DNA of 64,000 nucleotides. It comes from Halorarius halobius (GTDB lineage Archaea > Halobacteriota > Halobacteria > Halobacteriales > Haloarculaceae). Positions 26,923 through 34,826 of this stretch are shown here, piece after piece. Positions within the stretch are counted from its first letter, which is position 1. Every line of letters begins with the position of its first letter. The stretch is taken from NCBI RefSeq assembly GCF_024298865.1, contig NZ_CP101161.1:3679175-3743174 (forward strand), written 5' to 3'. The notes below the pieces were generated by a model. The model was given only the letters and a program-made list of their open reading frames with translations. It ran no database searches and was not told the DNA's origin. The position numbers and the translations under genes were made by a program.

Positions 26923-27453
26923 TCAGGCCTCTGCCGACGGCGCGAGGTTCAGTTCCTCGCGTATCTCATCGATGCGTTCGTCTATCGCGTCGACCAACTG
27001 GACGTTGTCCATGTCGACGAGCTGGGAGCCGCAGTTGGGACACTCGAACCCGAACTCCATCGCCTCGCCGAACTCGAAGCGGATGGAGTCCTGCTCGCAG
27101 AGGTAGAACTCGTTGTCGGCCTCGTACTCGCGGCGCTCCTCCATCGCGTCGAGTAGCCGCTCCATCTCCTCCATGAGCTTCTCGGGGATGTTGTCGTACT
27201 CGAAGGTCCACAGGTAGGTGAGCCAACCGGAGTCCTCGTCGCGGAGCCGCCGGTACGACGCGAGGTCGTTCTCGTACAGGATGAACAGCGCCCGACGGAC
27301 GTCGTTGAGCTCGAGCCCGAGCTCCTCGGCGAGTTCCTCGTCGGTCACCTCGCCGTCCGGCGGTGCGGCCGCCACGGGCATCCCCGTCGGCCCCACCAGT
27401 TCGTGGAGGTACTTCTGAATCACCGGGTCCTCCAGGAGTTCCTCATAAGCCAT
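26923..27453 (-). CDS. tfe: Transcription initiation factor TFE (TFIIE alpha-like)
   Basis: A 176-residue protein. Residues 1-90 form the extended winged helix (DEELAEELGLELNDVRRALFIL) and residues 115-150 the zinc ribbon region. It binds the RNA polymerase clamp and stabilises the open promoter complex. Zinc ligands look reduced: the second pair is CPNC, but the first knuckle has only one Cys (YLCEQDS) where CPxC is usual. An AT-rich CTTTAAACGG box on the minus strand (about 27476-27487) sits 27 nt before ATG 27453. It heads an operon with DUF2110 and DUF5803. Confidence 0.93.
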   Translation of the reverse strand: MAYEELLEDPVIQKYLHELVGPTGMPVAAAPPDGEVTDEELAEELGLELNDVRRALFILYENDLASYRRLRDEDSGWLTYLWTFEYDNIPEKLMEEMERLLDAMEERREYEADNEFYLCEQDSIRFEFGEAMEFGFECPNCGSQLVDMDNVQLVDAIDERIDEIREELNLAPSAEA

Positions 27454-27741
27454 TACGAGGAAAACGGCGAGGAAGCCGTTTAAAGCCTCCGGGACCGGCG
27501 GCGTAGGTTCAAGTAGGGGAACGCGGCCACCGACCCCGTGCAGTGAGCACCGAACGGGCCCGGTCGAGGCGGTAGCGGGGTCATCCCGGCCGAACGGCGC
27601 GGAGCGCCGGCCCGTCGTTACCCATGCTCCGCCTGCTCGCCCCCTGACGGCAGTTCCGCCGCGATTACTGCTCGCGTAGCCGCGCTTTCGCCTCGTTCGG
27701 CCTCGCCGCCCACTCCATTCGCCGTTCGGTTCGAGACCGCG
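27454..27741. other. Gene-free spacer between tfe and trm56
   Basis: Apart from the tfe promoter at the left edge I see no ORF, tRNA or known RNA in 288 nt. There is a perfect hairpin, CGGCGC-gga-GCGCCG at 27595-27609, and a GTGC-agtga-GCAC hairpin near 27539-27551. Either could belong to a terminator of trm56 or to a small RNA. Confidence 0.4.
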
Positions 27742-28287
27742 CTACCGCTCGGCCTCGCCGTCGACGACCTTCTTGCCCGTCTCCATCGGCACGACACGGC
27801 TGTCGGCGTCGGTCCACTCGCGGTCGAGTTCCCGTCCCTCGAACAGCCGGTCGAGAAACACCGCCACCCCGGCCACCTCCGAGTGGGGCTGGTTCGTCAC
27901 CCCGACGTTGTAGTCGGCGGCCTCGTACACGTCGAACGACACCTTCTCCGAGCCGACGACCGCAAGGAGCGGCTCCTCGGCATGCGCGTCTCGTAGCTCC
28001 GCCTCCACGTCCTGTACGGGCAGGCCGTACATCGTGAGATGGACGACGGTCCCCTCGAACTCGCGTATCAGCGCCTTCGGCGAGCCGGTGAGTTCGACGT
28101 CGAACGGGCCGCCGAACCGGTCGGTGATGTCACGAACCGTCTCCCGCGGTCCCGCGGCGTTGTCGGGCAGATACACCCGGTCCGCGCCCAGCGCGCGCGC
28201 CGTCAGCCCCACGTGGGTCGTCATCCGCTCGTCGCGGCCCGGCCGGTGCCCGAGACGGAGGACAGAGAGGTCGTGTTCGTCCTGCAT
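27742..28287 (-). CDS. trm56: tRNA (cytidine(56)-2'-O)-methyltransferase
   Basis: A 181-residue SPOUT-class enzyme, archaea-specific, that methylates C56 in the T-loop of tRNA. The N-terminal LRLGHRPGRDERMTTHVGLTAR is the family signature. The knot region is VVGSEKVSFDVYEAADYNVGVTN with NQPHSEVAGVAVFLDRL after it. The start is ATG 28287, the longer open frame being antisense read-through. In many archaea it neighbours tfe, as here. Confidence 0.93.
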   Translation of the reverse strand: MQDEHDLSVLRLGHRPGRDERMTTHVGLTARALGADRVYLPDNAAGPRETVRDITDRFGGPFDVELTGSPKALIREFEGTVVHLTMYGLPVQDVEAELRDAHAEEPLLAVVGSEKVSFDVYEAADYNVGVTNQPHSEVAGVAVFLDRLFEGRELDREWTDADSRVVPMETGKKVVDGEAER

Positions 28288-28340
28288 GGTCGGACCGACG
28301 CCGCCGCGGCGCGTTACGGTTTCGGTGTAGGGCCGTGCCG

Positions 28341-29555
28341 TCAGCCCACGGCACGGCGCTCGAGCGGACGGACCGCCGGATTTCGGTCGTCGGCCCACGG
28401 CACGTCGTCGACGGTGCCGGCGAACTCCGGCGGGAGGTCGTCGGGCGTGAGTATCTCGCCCAGCAACCAGCCGACGAAGTAGCCCCGGTGGCTGACCGGG
28501 ACCGTGTCGATGACGCCGGTGGCGTGCGTGTACCGCTCCGAGCGGCCGTCCCCGTCGACGTCGTCACCGACGAACGACCAGGCGATGGTGTTACCGCCCG
28601 TACCGCCGGGTTTCCAGACCAGCAGGACGTCCGCCGCGTACGGCTCCTCGACCCGCCGGAACGTCAGGTTCTCGGGGACGGTACCGTTGCCGCCCCGTGC
28701 GTAGAACCGCATGGCCGCGCGGACGTGCCGCGTCGTCGCCGACCGGTTCTCGGCAGTGACGTTGGCGTAGTCGACGTACACCGTCACCGTCGTATTGCGG
28801 AACGGGAACTCGCGTTCGGTCGCGTCCGGTCGGTCGGTCACGTTCGGACAGCCCTGCGCCATCAACCACGTCGGGTCGTCACAGTGGTCCAGCCCCAGGA
28901 CGTGCCCGAACTCGTGGGCAGTGATTACCGTGTCGCTCCGCAGACCGTTTCCCAGGTCTGCCTCGATTTCGACGGTGACGGGGTCCGGCGGCGTGTCCCC
29001 GGCCTCCAGAAGCGGCGCACAGCCGCTGGCCTCGTCGCGCCCGTCGCACGCCACGGAGACGTTGTAGTCGACCACGACATCGGGGTCCGACGCGTCCGGC
29101 CGCAACACGAAGTCGAACGGGTACGACGCGAACGCGGCGTGGTGCTCCCAGTAGACGATGGCTCGCCGGACCGCCCGCGTGACGTTGCGGCTGGGAATCG
29201 CGTTGTGACCGACGGCGACGACGACACGGCGGCGGTCCCAGGGGTTGTCGACCCGGCCCGTCTCCGCGCTCGCGGCGGCGTCGCTCGCCACGGGCGTCGT
29301 CGTCGGGACCGGCGTGAACTCGCCCGTCGGTGTCGGCACCCCCGCCGACCGGTCGTCGTCGACCACGCCACCCGACCCGTCAAGAAGCGGGCCCACGCCG
29401 CCGGCGGCGAACGCGAGAAGCGCGAACGTCGTCACCCCGAGGAACAGTAGCAACAGCGTCAGCCCCTTGAGGAGCCGCCAGAGACCGCCGAGGATACCGG
29501 TTCGTCGGAGCCACGACCTCCTGCTCGGCGCCGCTCCTCTCGACACCCATCGCAT
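28341..29555 (-). CDS. Membrane-anchored metzincin-type zinc metalloprotease
   Basis: A 404-residue protein. The N-terminus is basic (RRSWLRRTGI) followed by a membrane helix (LLKGLTLLLLFLGVTTFALLAFAAG), then a Thr/Pro linker. The catalytic site is HEFGHVLGLDH (His214, Glu215, His218, His224), the HExxHxxGxxH motif, with the Met-turn in WLMAQGC. Several N-glycosylation sequons (NVTDR, NTTVT, NVTAE, NRSAT) support an outside location. It resembles matrixins more than haloarchaeal subtilases. It is likely an extracellular peptidase anchored to the membrane; the substrate is unknown. Confidence 0.87.
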   Translation of the reverse strand: MRWVSRGAAPSRRSWLRRTGILGGLWRLLKGLTLLLLFLGVTTFALLAFAAGGVGPLLDGSGGVVDDDRSAGVPTPTGEFTPVPTTTPVASDAAASAETGRVDNPWDRRRVVVAVGHNAIPSRNVTRAVRRAIVYWEHHAAFASYPFDFVLRPDASDPDVVVDYNVSVACDGRDEASGCAPLLEAGDTPPDPVTVEIEADLGNGLRSDTVITAHEFGHVLGLDHCDDPTWLMAQGCPNVTDRPDATEREFPFRNTTVTVYVDYANVTAENRSATTRHVRAAMRFYARGGNGTVPENLTFRRVEEPYAADVLLVWKPGGTGGNTIAWSFVGDDVDGDGRSERYTHATGVIDTVPVSHRGYFVGWLLGEILTPDDLPPEFAGTVDDVPWADDRNPAVRPLERRAVG

Positions 29556-29646
29556 CCGGTAGGCAGTCTGCTCGGGGCCTTACCAAACTGTCGCCGAGGG
29601 GAGCGCCATCGGAACACACTTGGTCGGTGCCGGTCCAGCCGGTCGC

Positions 29647-30579
29647 ATGGACCTTCAGGGCGAGCGACTGGTCGTGACCGGCGGGGCGGGGTTCGTCGGC
29701 TCGCATCTCGCAGACCGACTGGTGACCGACAACGAGGTGGTCGTCGTCGACGACTTCCGGAACGGCCGCCGCGACTGGGTGCCCGACGACTGCGAACTCG
29801 TCGAGGGGGATCTCACTGACCCGGACGTCGTCGCCGAGGCCATCACGCCGGACGTCGACGGCGTGTTCCACTTCGCCGCCGACAAGGACGCCAGCGCCGA
29901 CGACATCGACCAGTACCGCGTGAACAACACGCTGACGGAGAACGTCGTCGAGCGGATGGACGAGGTGGGCGTCCGCAACGTCGCCTTCACGTCCTCGTCG
30001 GTCGTCTACGGGGAGGCTCCCCGACCCACGCCGGAGGACTACGCGCCGCTGGAGCCCATCTCGGTGTACGGCGCCTCGAAACTCGGTGAGGAGGCGTTAC
30101 TGTCGGTGTACGCCCACAGCCACGAGTTCACCGCGTGGGTGTTCCGGTTCGCCAACATCGTCGGGCCGCGCCTCCAGCTCGGTGCGGTCGTCCCGGACTT
30201 CATCGACAAACTGAGCCGCGACCCCGAAACCCTCGAGATACTGGGCGACGGCCGACAGGAGAAGTCGTACATGCACATCGAGGACTGCGTGGACGCGATG
30301 TGTCACGTCGTCGAGCACGCCGACGCGCCGGTGAACACGTACAACCTCGGCACCCGCACGACGACGTCGGTGACCACCATCGCGGACATCGTGGCCGACG
30401 AGATGGGGCTGGACCCCGACTACGAGTTCACCGGCGGCGACCGCGGCTGGACCGGCGACGTACCGCGGATGCGCCTGTCCATCGAGAAACTGTCCGCGCT
30501 CGGGTGGGAGCCGTCGGGCTCCAGCGACGACGCCGTCAGGCGCGCGGTCCGGGAACTGGTTCCCGAACACTCACACTGA
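29647..30579 (+). CDS. NAD-dependent epimerase/dehydratase (UDP-glucose 4-epimerase-like)
   Basis: A 310-residue extended SDR enzyme. NAD binding is VVTGGAGFVGSHLADRL, the catalytic Ser is in SSSVVYG, and the YxxxK pair lies in VYGASKLGEEAL. The central region RFANIVGPR is typical of UDP-sugar epimerases. The probable role is nucleotide-sugar supply for glycoprotein or glycolipid synthesis, consistent with two glycosyltransferases 3-5 kb downstream. The start is ATG 29647. It converges with and overlaps the BsuPI gene by nine bases. Confidence 0.92.
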   Translation: MDLQGERLVVTGGAGFVGSHLADRLVTDNEVVVVDDFRNGRRDWVPDDCELVEGDLTDPDVVAEAITPDVDGVFHFAADKDASADDIDQYRVNNTLTENVVERMDEVGVRNVAFTSSSVVYGEAPRPTPEDYAPLEPISVYGASKLGEEALLSVYAHSHEFTAWVFRFANIVGPRLQLGAVVPDFIDKLSRDPETLEILGDGRQEKSYMHIEDCVDAMCHVVEHADAPVNTYNLGTRTTTSVTTIADIVADEMGLDPDYEFTGGDRGWTGDVPRMRLSIEKLSALGWEPSGSSDDAVRRAVRELVPEHSH

Positions 30580-30897
30580 GAAGGGCGTCCGCGCCGACAC
30601 GTCGGCCTCCATGACCCGCATGGTGGCCTCGGCGGTGTAATCGCCCGGTTGCGGCGTCGGCCACGACTCCTCGAAGACGGCCTCCTCGCCGGGTTCGAAC
30701 CGCGCCGGCTGTAACACCTGCGCGAACGCCTTCCCCTCGGACCACCGCCACACCTCGCGGTCGTCCTCGTACACCACGAAGTCGACCTTCGCCGCGTCGC
30801 GGAACGTCACCTCCACGGGTTCGTTACCCGCGTTCTCGACGGTGAGCGCGAAGGAGACGCCGTCACCGACGGTCACCCGCAACGAGGCGTCGAGCAT
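30571..30897 (-). CDS. BsuPI-domain protein (putative proteinase-inhibitor fold)
   Basis: A 108-residue all-beta protein. The sequence VSFALTVENAGNEPVEVTF, then YEDDREVWRWSEGKAFAQVLQP and FEPGEEAVFEESWPTPQPGDYTAEAT match the BsuPI (intracellular proteinase inhibitor) family well. It lacks a signal peptide, so it is cytosolic. The start is ATG 30897; a GTG at 30912 is in frame but less likely. The family is inhibitory in Bacillus, while archaeal members are untested. Confidence 0.8.
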   Translation of the reverse strand: MLDASLRVTVGDGVSFALTVENAGNEPVEVTFRDAAKVDFVVYEDDREVWRWSEGKAFAQVLQPARFEPGEEAVFEESWPTPQPGDYTAEATMRVMEADVSARTPFSV

Positions 30898-30997
30898 GCA
30901 AGCGATTCGCACGGCGACCTCTTAGCCTTGGGGGTCGATTCGCCCGCGCCCGCGGGTGGTCGGCACGCATTTGGTCGCCGGACGCGTAGCCCGCGGC

Positions 30998-31720
30998 GTG
31001 CAGATAGTCGGCTACGAACCCGTCCCCGACCCCGCCCTGCTGGTCGCCGACGCAGGAGCAGTCGAGCGCGTCCCGCTGACTGCCGGGACCCGGCTGTCGT
31101 ACGCGCTCGGCGAGCGCCACTGTGCCGGCGTCGTCCAGGACGACCGACACGACGCCTGCCCGAACGCGACGGCGCCGTACTGCTCGGTTCACGCCGACCG
31201 CTGGCACGAGGGGATGATAGCCGACCGCGAGGGCGAGCACGCCGTCTACCTCGCGGGGTTCGCCCCGGCGACGTTCAAGGTTGGCGTCACCCGCTCGGGC
31301 CGCGTAGAGACGCGCCTCCGTGAGCAAGGTGCCGACCGCGGCGCGCACATCCTTACGGTGCCGGACGGTGCCGTCGCCCGCGAGGTGGAGTCGGACATCG
31401 GCGAGACGGTCGGCGAGCGCGTGCGGGTGGCGACGAAGCGTCGCGGGCTCCACCGGGAGGTGGACGACGACGCCTGGGCGACACTGGTGGCCGACCACGA
31501 CGTCATCGCGTCGTACCGCTTCGACTACGGCTTCGCGCTCGAAGAACAGCCGGTGCCCGAGACGCTGGCATCAGGCACCATCCGCGGAGTGCAGGGCCGA
31601 CTACTCGTGGTGGAGACCGCCGGCACCGCCTACGCCGTCGACCTCCGTGACCTCGTGGGCTACGAGGTAGACCCGGACGGCGACCCGCCCGCCCGCCAGT
31701 CGTCGCTGGGTGCCTTCTGA
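30998..31720 (+). CDS. DUF2797 family protein with GIY-YIG-like segment
   Basis: A 240-residue protein. GTG 30998 is preceded at 27 nt by GCATTTGG (about 30967-30974). The N-terminal part has Cys/His clusters (HCAGVVQDD, CPNATAPYCSVH) that could bind zinc. The middle, HAVYLAGFAPATFKVGVTR followed by RVETRLREQGA, resembles a GIY-YIG core (VYL...KVGVT...R...EQGA). I know DUF2797 as uncharacterised; a nuclease or RNA-linked role is inference. The C-terminal domain has beta strands (GRLLVVETAGTAYAVDLRD). Confidence 0.8.
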   Translation: MQIVGYEPVPDPALLVADAGAVERVPLTAGTRLSYALGERHCAGVVQDDRHDACPNATAPYCSVHADRWHEGMIADREGEHAVYLAGFAPATFKVGVTRSGRVETRLREQGADRGAHILTVPDGAVAREVESDIGETVGERVRVATKRRGLHREVDDDAWATLVADHDVIASYRFDYGFALEEQPVPETLASGTIRGVQGRLLVVETAGTAYAVDLRDLVGYEVDPDGDPPARQSSLGAF

Positions 31721-31779
31721 GCCGCGAACGCGGGCGTTCTCGCACAAGACACTTATCCCGCCCCACGGGACCAGTCCAC

Positions 31780-32796
31780 ATGGAACGGGTCGCCCTCCTC
31801 GCCGGCGGTGCAGTCGCCGTCCTCGCTACCCTCCTGGTGGCGGCCGCCGCCGTCCCTGGTATCACCACGACGCCGGCCGACGACCGAATCCGGCCGAGCC
31901 ACCTCGACGTCCGCGAGACTGCCCTGTCGGCCGGCGAGGTGGGCGGGGAGACCGCGACGCTGGCGGTAACCACACGCCTCGAACACCGCGGCGGTCCGGC
32001 ACGCGACGTCGAGGTGCGCTACCGAGCGGTCGACGCCGACACCGGCCTCGTTGTCGACCGGGCGCGCCGCACGCTCGGGAACGTCACCGGCGACCGGGAG
32101 GTGACGAGCAGCGTGAACCTCACCGTCGCCCGCGAGGGCGACTACCGCCTCGACACCGTCGTCTACGAGAGCGACAGCCGGGTCGCCGAGAGCCGGACGC
32201 AGGTGCGGGGCGTCGGGAGCCTCGTGCCCGCGTACGCCGACTCGACGGTCCGGTTCCACCAGTTCGACGGCGCCGCGACCATCCCGCCTATCGAGTACAG
32301 CGTCCGGTCGGTCGCGGACAACCGGACGACGCTCAACGTCTCGGCGTACCTGACGAACGCCGGCGACGAGACGGTGGAGGGGCTCCGGGTGGTGCTGGTC
32401 GCACGACAGGCCGACTCGAACATCGTCGCGGACCGCGCCTCGGTGCCAATCGGCGCCGTCGAACCCGGTCGGACCGCCATACCCTCGGCGACGCTGACGG
32501 TGCCCGACGACTACAGCTACTATCTCGATGCGGTGCTGTGGCGCGACGGCGTCATCGTCGGGTCAGCACGGGCCGGCGCGGACCTGAACCCGCAACGTAC
32601 CGTCCCCGAGAACGAGACCCGCGAGGACGTCGACCTCGACTCCGGCGAGTTCGCCGCCGGGTCGCCGACGCCGGAGGACGCAGAGCGGACGCCGCCCAGT
32701 TCGCCGACGCCGGCCGGCCAGCCCGGGTTCGGCCTCATGGCGGGACTGGCGGCGCTCGCCGGCGCCGGCCTGCTGGCCCGGAGGTGGTCGGCGTGA
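31780..32796 (+). CDS. Secreted protein with PGF-CTERM sorting tail (DUF7490-like)
   Basis: A 338-residue protein. It has an N-terminal signal/anchor (ALLAGGAVAVLATLLVAAAAV), two beta-sandwich repeats (residues 45-150 and 150-270) with sequons, then a low-complexity stretch (TPEDAERTPPSSPTPAG). The C-terminus is PGFGLMAGLAALAGAGLLARRW: a PGF-CTERM signal processed by archaeosortase A. It is expected on the cell surface, lipid-linked after cleavage. A CACTTATCC box precedes the start by 27 nt. The stop overlaps the GTG of the next gene. Confidence 0.83.
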   Translation: MERVALLAGGAVAVLATLLVAAAAVPGITTTPADDRIRPSHLDVRETALSAGEVGGETATLAVTTRLEHRGGPARDVEVRYRAVDADTGLVVDRARRTLGNVTGDREVTSSVNLTVAREGDYRLDTVVYESDSRVAESRTQVRGVGSLVPAYADSTVRFHQFDGAATIPPIEYSVRSVADNRTTLNVSAYLTNAGDETVEGLRVVLVARQADSNIVADRASVPIGAVEPGRTAIPSATLTVPDDYSYYLDAVLWRDGVIVGSARAGADLNPQRTVPENETREDVDLDSGEFAAGSPTPEDAERTPPSSPTPAGQPGFGLMAGLAALAGAGLLARRWSA

Positions 32797-33224
32797 GCGA
32801 CGCCGGCGACCCGGGCGACGGCGAGCGAACCGCCGGGGACGAGGACCCCGCTGCCACACCAGCGACGGAACGAACGGAGACCACGGAGATGAACGACACC
32901 GACATGAGCGAGTACACCGACCCAGCGGCCGCCGCGGGCGACGCGCCGGCCGGAAGCCCCGACATCGAGCCGATATCCGACCCCGACCGTGGGCTCAGCC
33001 TGTTCGGCTACGACCTCTCGACGGCGTTGCAGGGCGGCGCGCTGGCGGTCGCGCTACTGTTCGCGCTCGTGGCGGCCGTCGGCTTCTACGCCAGCGCCCA
33101 GCGCGTCATCGACGTGTGGGTCGCCGCTCCCTACCGGCCGGTGTTCACGATGGGGTTCAACCTCGCGGTCCTGTTGGCGATGGTCGGCGTCGTGACGGCG
33201 CTGACCCGTCGGCTCTCGCGGTAG
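32793..33224 (+). CDS. Acidic two-helix membrane protein
   Basis: A 143-residue protein starting with GTG overlapping the preceding stop (GTGA). Residues 1-65 are disordered, rich in Asp/Glu/Ala/Thr (DPGDGERTAGDEDPAAT). Two helices follow (ALQGGALAVALLFALVAAVGFYA and VFTMGFNLAVLLAMVGVVTAL). It is coupled to the PGF-CTERM protein, so a partner role is plausible. No known domain. Confidence 0.72.
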   Translation: MSDAGDPGDGERTAGDEDPAATPATERTETTEMNDTDMSEYTDPAAAAGDAPAGSPDIEPISDPDRGLSLFGYDLSTALQGGALAVALLFALVAAVGFYASAQRVIDVWVAAPYRPVFTMGFNLAVLLAMVGVVTALTRRLSR

Positions 33225-33269
33225 CCGCAACCCCGCACGTTTTTCCCGCGCCGTCGCCAACCCCGGTGC

Positions 33270-33695
33270 ATGGCAGACGACGAGCCCGAGGAGTCCGAGG
33301 CAGAGCCCGACGCGGACGACGGCGACAGCGAGGAGAAGTCGTTCCGCGAGCGCGTCGAGGAAATCCGTCAGCAGAAAGCCGAAGAGCGCGAGGGCGAGGA
33401 AGGCGACCTCTCGCGCGAGGAGAAGATGGAGGAGATGCTCGGTGGCGGCGGTCCCGGCGGCGGCCCGGGCGGCATGGGCGGCGGCGGCGGCAACCCGTTC
33501 GCACAGATGATGGGCGGCATGATGGGCGGCGGCCCCGGCGGCGCGCTGGGCGGTCAGCCCGGCGGCCCCGGCGGCGAGCGCGGCGAGTCGTCGTCGAAGG
33601 CCGACGAGGAACTCGTCCGCGAGGTCCGCAAGGTCCGCGACGAACTCCACGACATCCGGCGCGAACTCGAGCGCATCGGCGACGCCCTGGAGTAG
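33270..33695 (+). CDS. Glycine/methionine-rich acidic protein
   Basis: A 141-residue soluble protein with three zones: an acidic charged N-terminus (EESEAEPDADDGDSEEKSF, then a helix with EKMEEMLG); a Gly/Met/Pro-rich centre with GGGG, NPFAQMMGGMMGGGPG and GGQPGGPGG (about residues 58-107); and a C-terminal helix (DEELVREVRKVRDELHDIRR) that looks like a coiled coil. It resembles chaperone-type low-complexity tails but matches no family I know. A CACGTTTTTC box is about 27 nt upstream of ATG 33270. It converges with and abuts the glycosyltransferase. Confidence 0.72.
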   Translation: MADDEPEESEAEPDADDGDSEEKSFRERVEEIRQQKAEEREGEEGDLSREEKMEEMLGGGGPGGGPGGMGGGGGNPFAQMMGGMMGGGPGGALGGQPGGPGGERGESSSKADEELVREVRKVRDELHDIRRELERIGDALE

Positions 33696-34802
33696 TCACA
33701 GCACCGACGCGTACACGTCCGCGAGCGTGTCGACGGCGTGGTCGAGGCTGACCGCCTCGCGTCGCCGGAGACACGCCTCCCGCAACCGACCGTTCTCCCT
33801 GATGGCCCGCTCGATACCGGCACGGAACGCGTCCGTATCGCCGCGGGGGAAGTGGAACCCGGTCGCGCCGTCGTCGATGGTCTCCTCGAGCGCACCGGCG
33901 TTCACGCCGACGACGGGCGTGCCGCAGGCGTTCGCTTCCAGCGCCACGAGCCCCTGGGTCTCGACGGGCGATGGGAACGCGAACACGTCGAGCACCGCGT
34001 AGAAGGCAGGCAGTTCCTCGCGGTCGAGGAACCCGAGAAACCGCACGTCCGCGTCGAGGTCTGCCGCCCTCGACTCCAGGGAGCCGCGTGCGGGCCCGTC
34101 ACCGCCGAACACGACCGTCGCGTCGAGGTCCGGAGCCACCTCGAGGATGGCATCGAGGTTCTTCTCGTAGCCGTGCCGCCCCGTGTAGCCGACGAGTGGC
34201 CCGTCCGGCAGGTGGTGGCGCTCGCGGAACGCCGCGAGCGTCTCCTCGTCGACGGGGCTGAACCGGTCGGTGTCGACGCCGTTGGGGACGATTTCGACGG
34301 GGGCGTCGACGCCCAACTCGTGGAGGTGCTTGCGGGCCGGCTCCGAGGGGACGACGACGGCGTCCGCGCGGTTCATGAACCACTTCTCGTAGGCGCCGGC
34401 GACCCGCTCGATGACCCGCGAGAGCGACCCCTCGGCGATGTAGTCGGCGTACTCGGCGGTCGGCGTGTGGTAGGAGGCGACGAGCGGGAGGTCTCGGCTC
34501 CGGGCGAGCCGTCCACCCGCCAGTCCCAGCGAGAAAGGGGTGTGTGCGTGGACGACGTCGACGTCCCACAGTCCCGAGGGCACCTGCGGGAGCCCCGCGT
34601 AGAACCCCTCGTAGAACGGGAACGTGAGGCTCCGGACCGGATGTTCCCGGACCGCGGGCGCGTGGTCGGCGGCGCGGGGGTAGACGACGTGCATCCGGCC
34701 GCCGCGCTCGGCCCACGCGTCGCGCCACGACTGCACGGTGTAGGTGACGCCGTTGACCGTCGGCAGGTAGGTGTCCGTGAACGCGGCGACGGCCGGGGGC
34801 AT
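33696..34802 (-). CDS. GT4-family glycosyltransferase
   Basis: A 368-residue GT-B enzyme. The N-terminal FTDTYLPTVNGVTYTV (acceptor-side Gly-rich loop) and VVHAHTPFSLG are typical of lipid glucosyl- and mannosyl-transferases. The donor site E-x7-E lies in SPVETQGLVALEANACGTPVV. The presence of a PTVNGV pattern suggests a role in glycolipid synthesis. A box at 34822-34830, overlapping the stop of the next upstream gene, is 27 nt from ATG 34802. Confidence 0.9.
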   Translation of the reverse strand: MPPAVAAFTDTYLPTVNGVTYTVQSWRDAWAERGGRMHVVYPRAADHAPAVREHPVRSLTFPFYEGFYAGLPQVPSGLWDVDVVHAHTPFSLGLAGGRLARSRDLPLVASYHTPTAEYADYIAEGSLSRVIERVAGAYEKWFMNRADAVVVPSEPARKHLHELGVDAPVEIVPNGVDTDRFSPVDEETLAAFRERHHLPDGPLVGYTGRHGYEKNLDAILEVAPDLDATVVFGGDGPARGSLESRAADLDADVRFLGFLDREELPAFYAVLDVFAFPSPVETQGLVALEANACGTPVVGVNAGALEETIDDGATGFHFPRGDTDAFRAGIERAIRENGRLREACLRRREAVSLDHAVDTLADVYASVL

Positions 34803-34826
34803 GCGTCGGCGTTCGCGGGTGGGCGC

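Noticed and set aside
27604..27730. Possible tRNA-like T-arm (GGTTCGAGACC) in the spacer
   Set aside because: The stem is only three or four pairs and no acceptor or anticodon stem matches.
27454..27741. Possible RNase P or SRP RNA in this spacer
   Set aside because: No RNase P or SRP signature motif is present; the SRP RNA was found at 37587-37893 instead.
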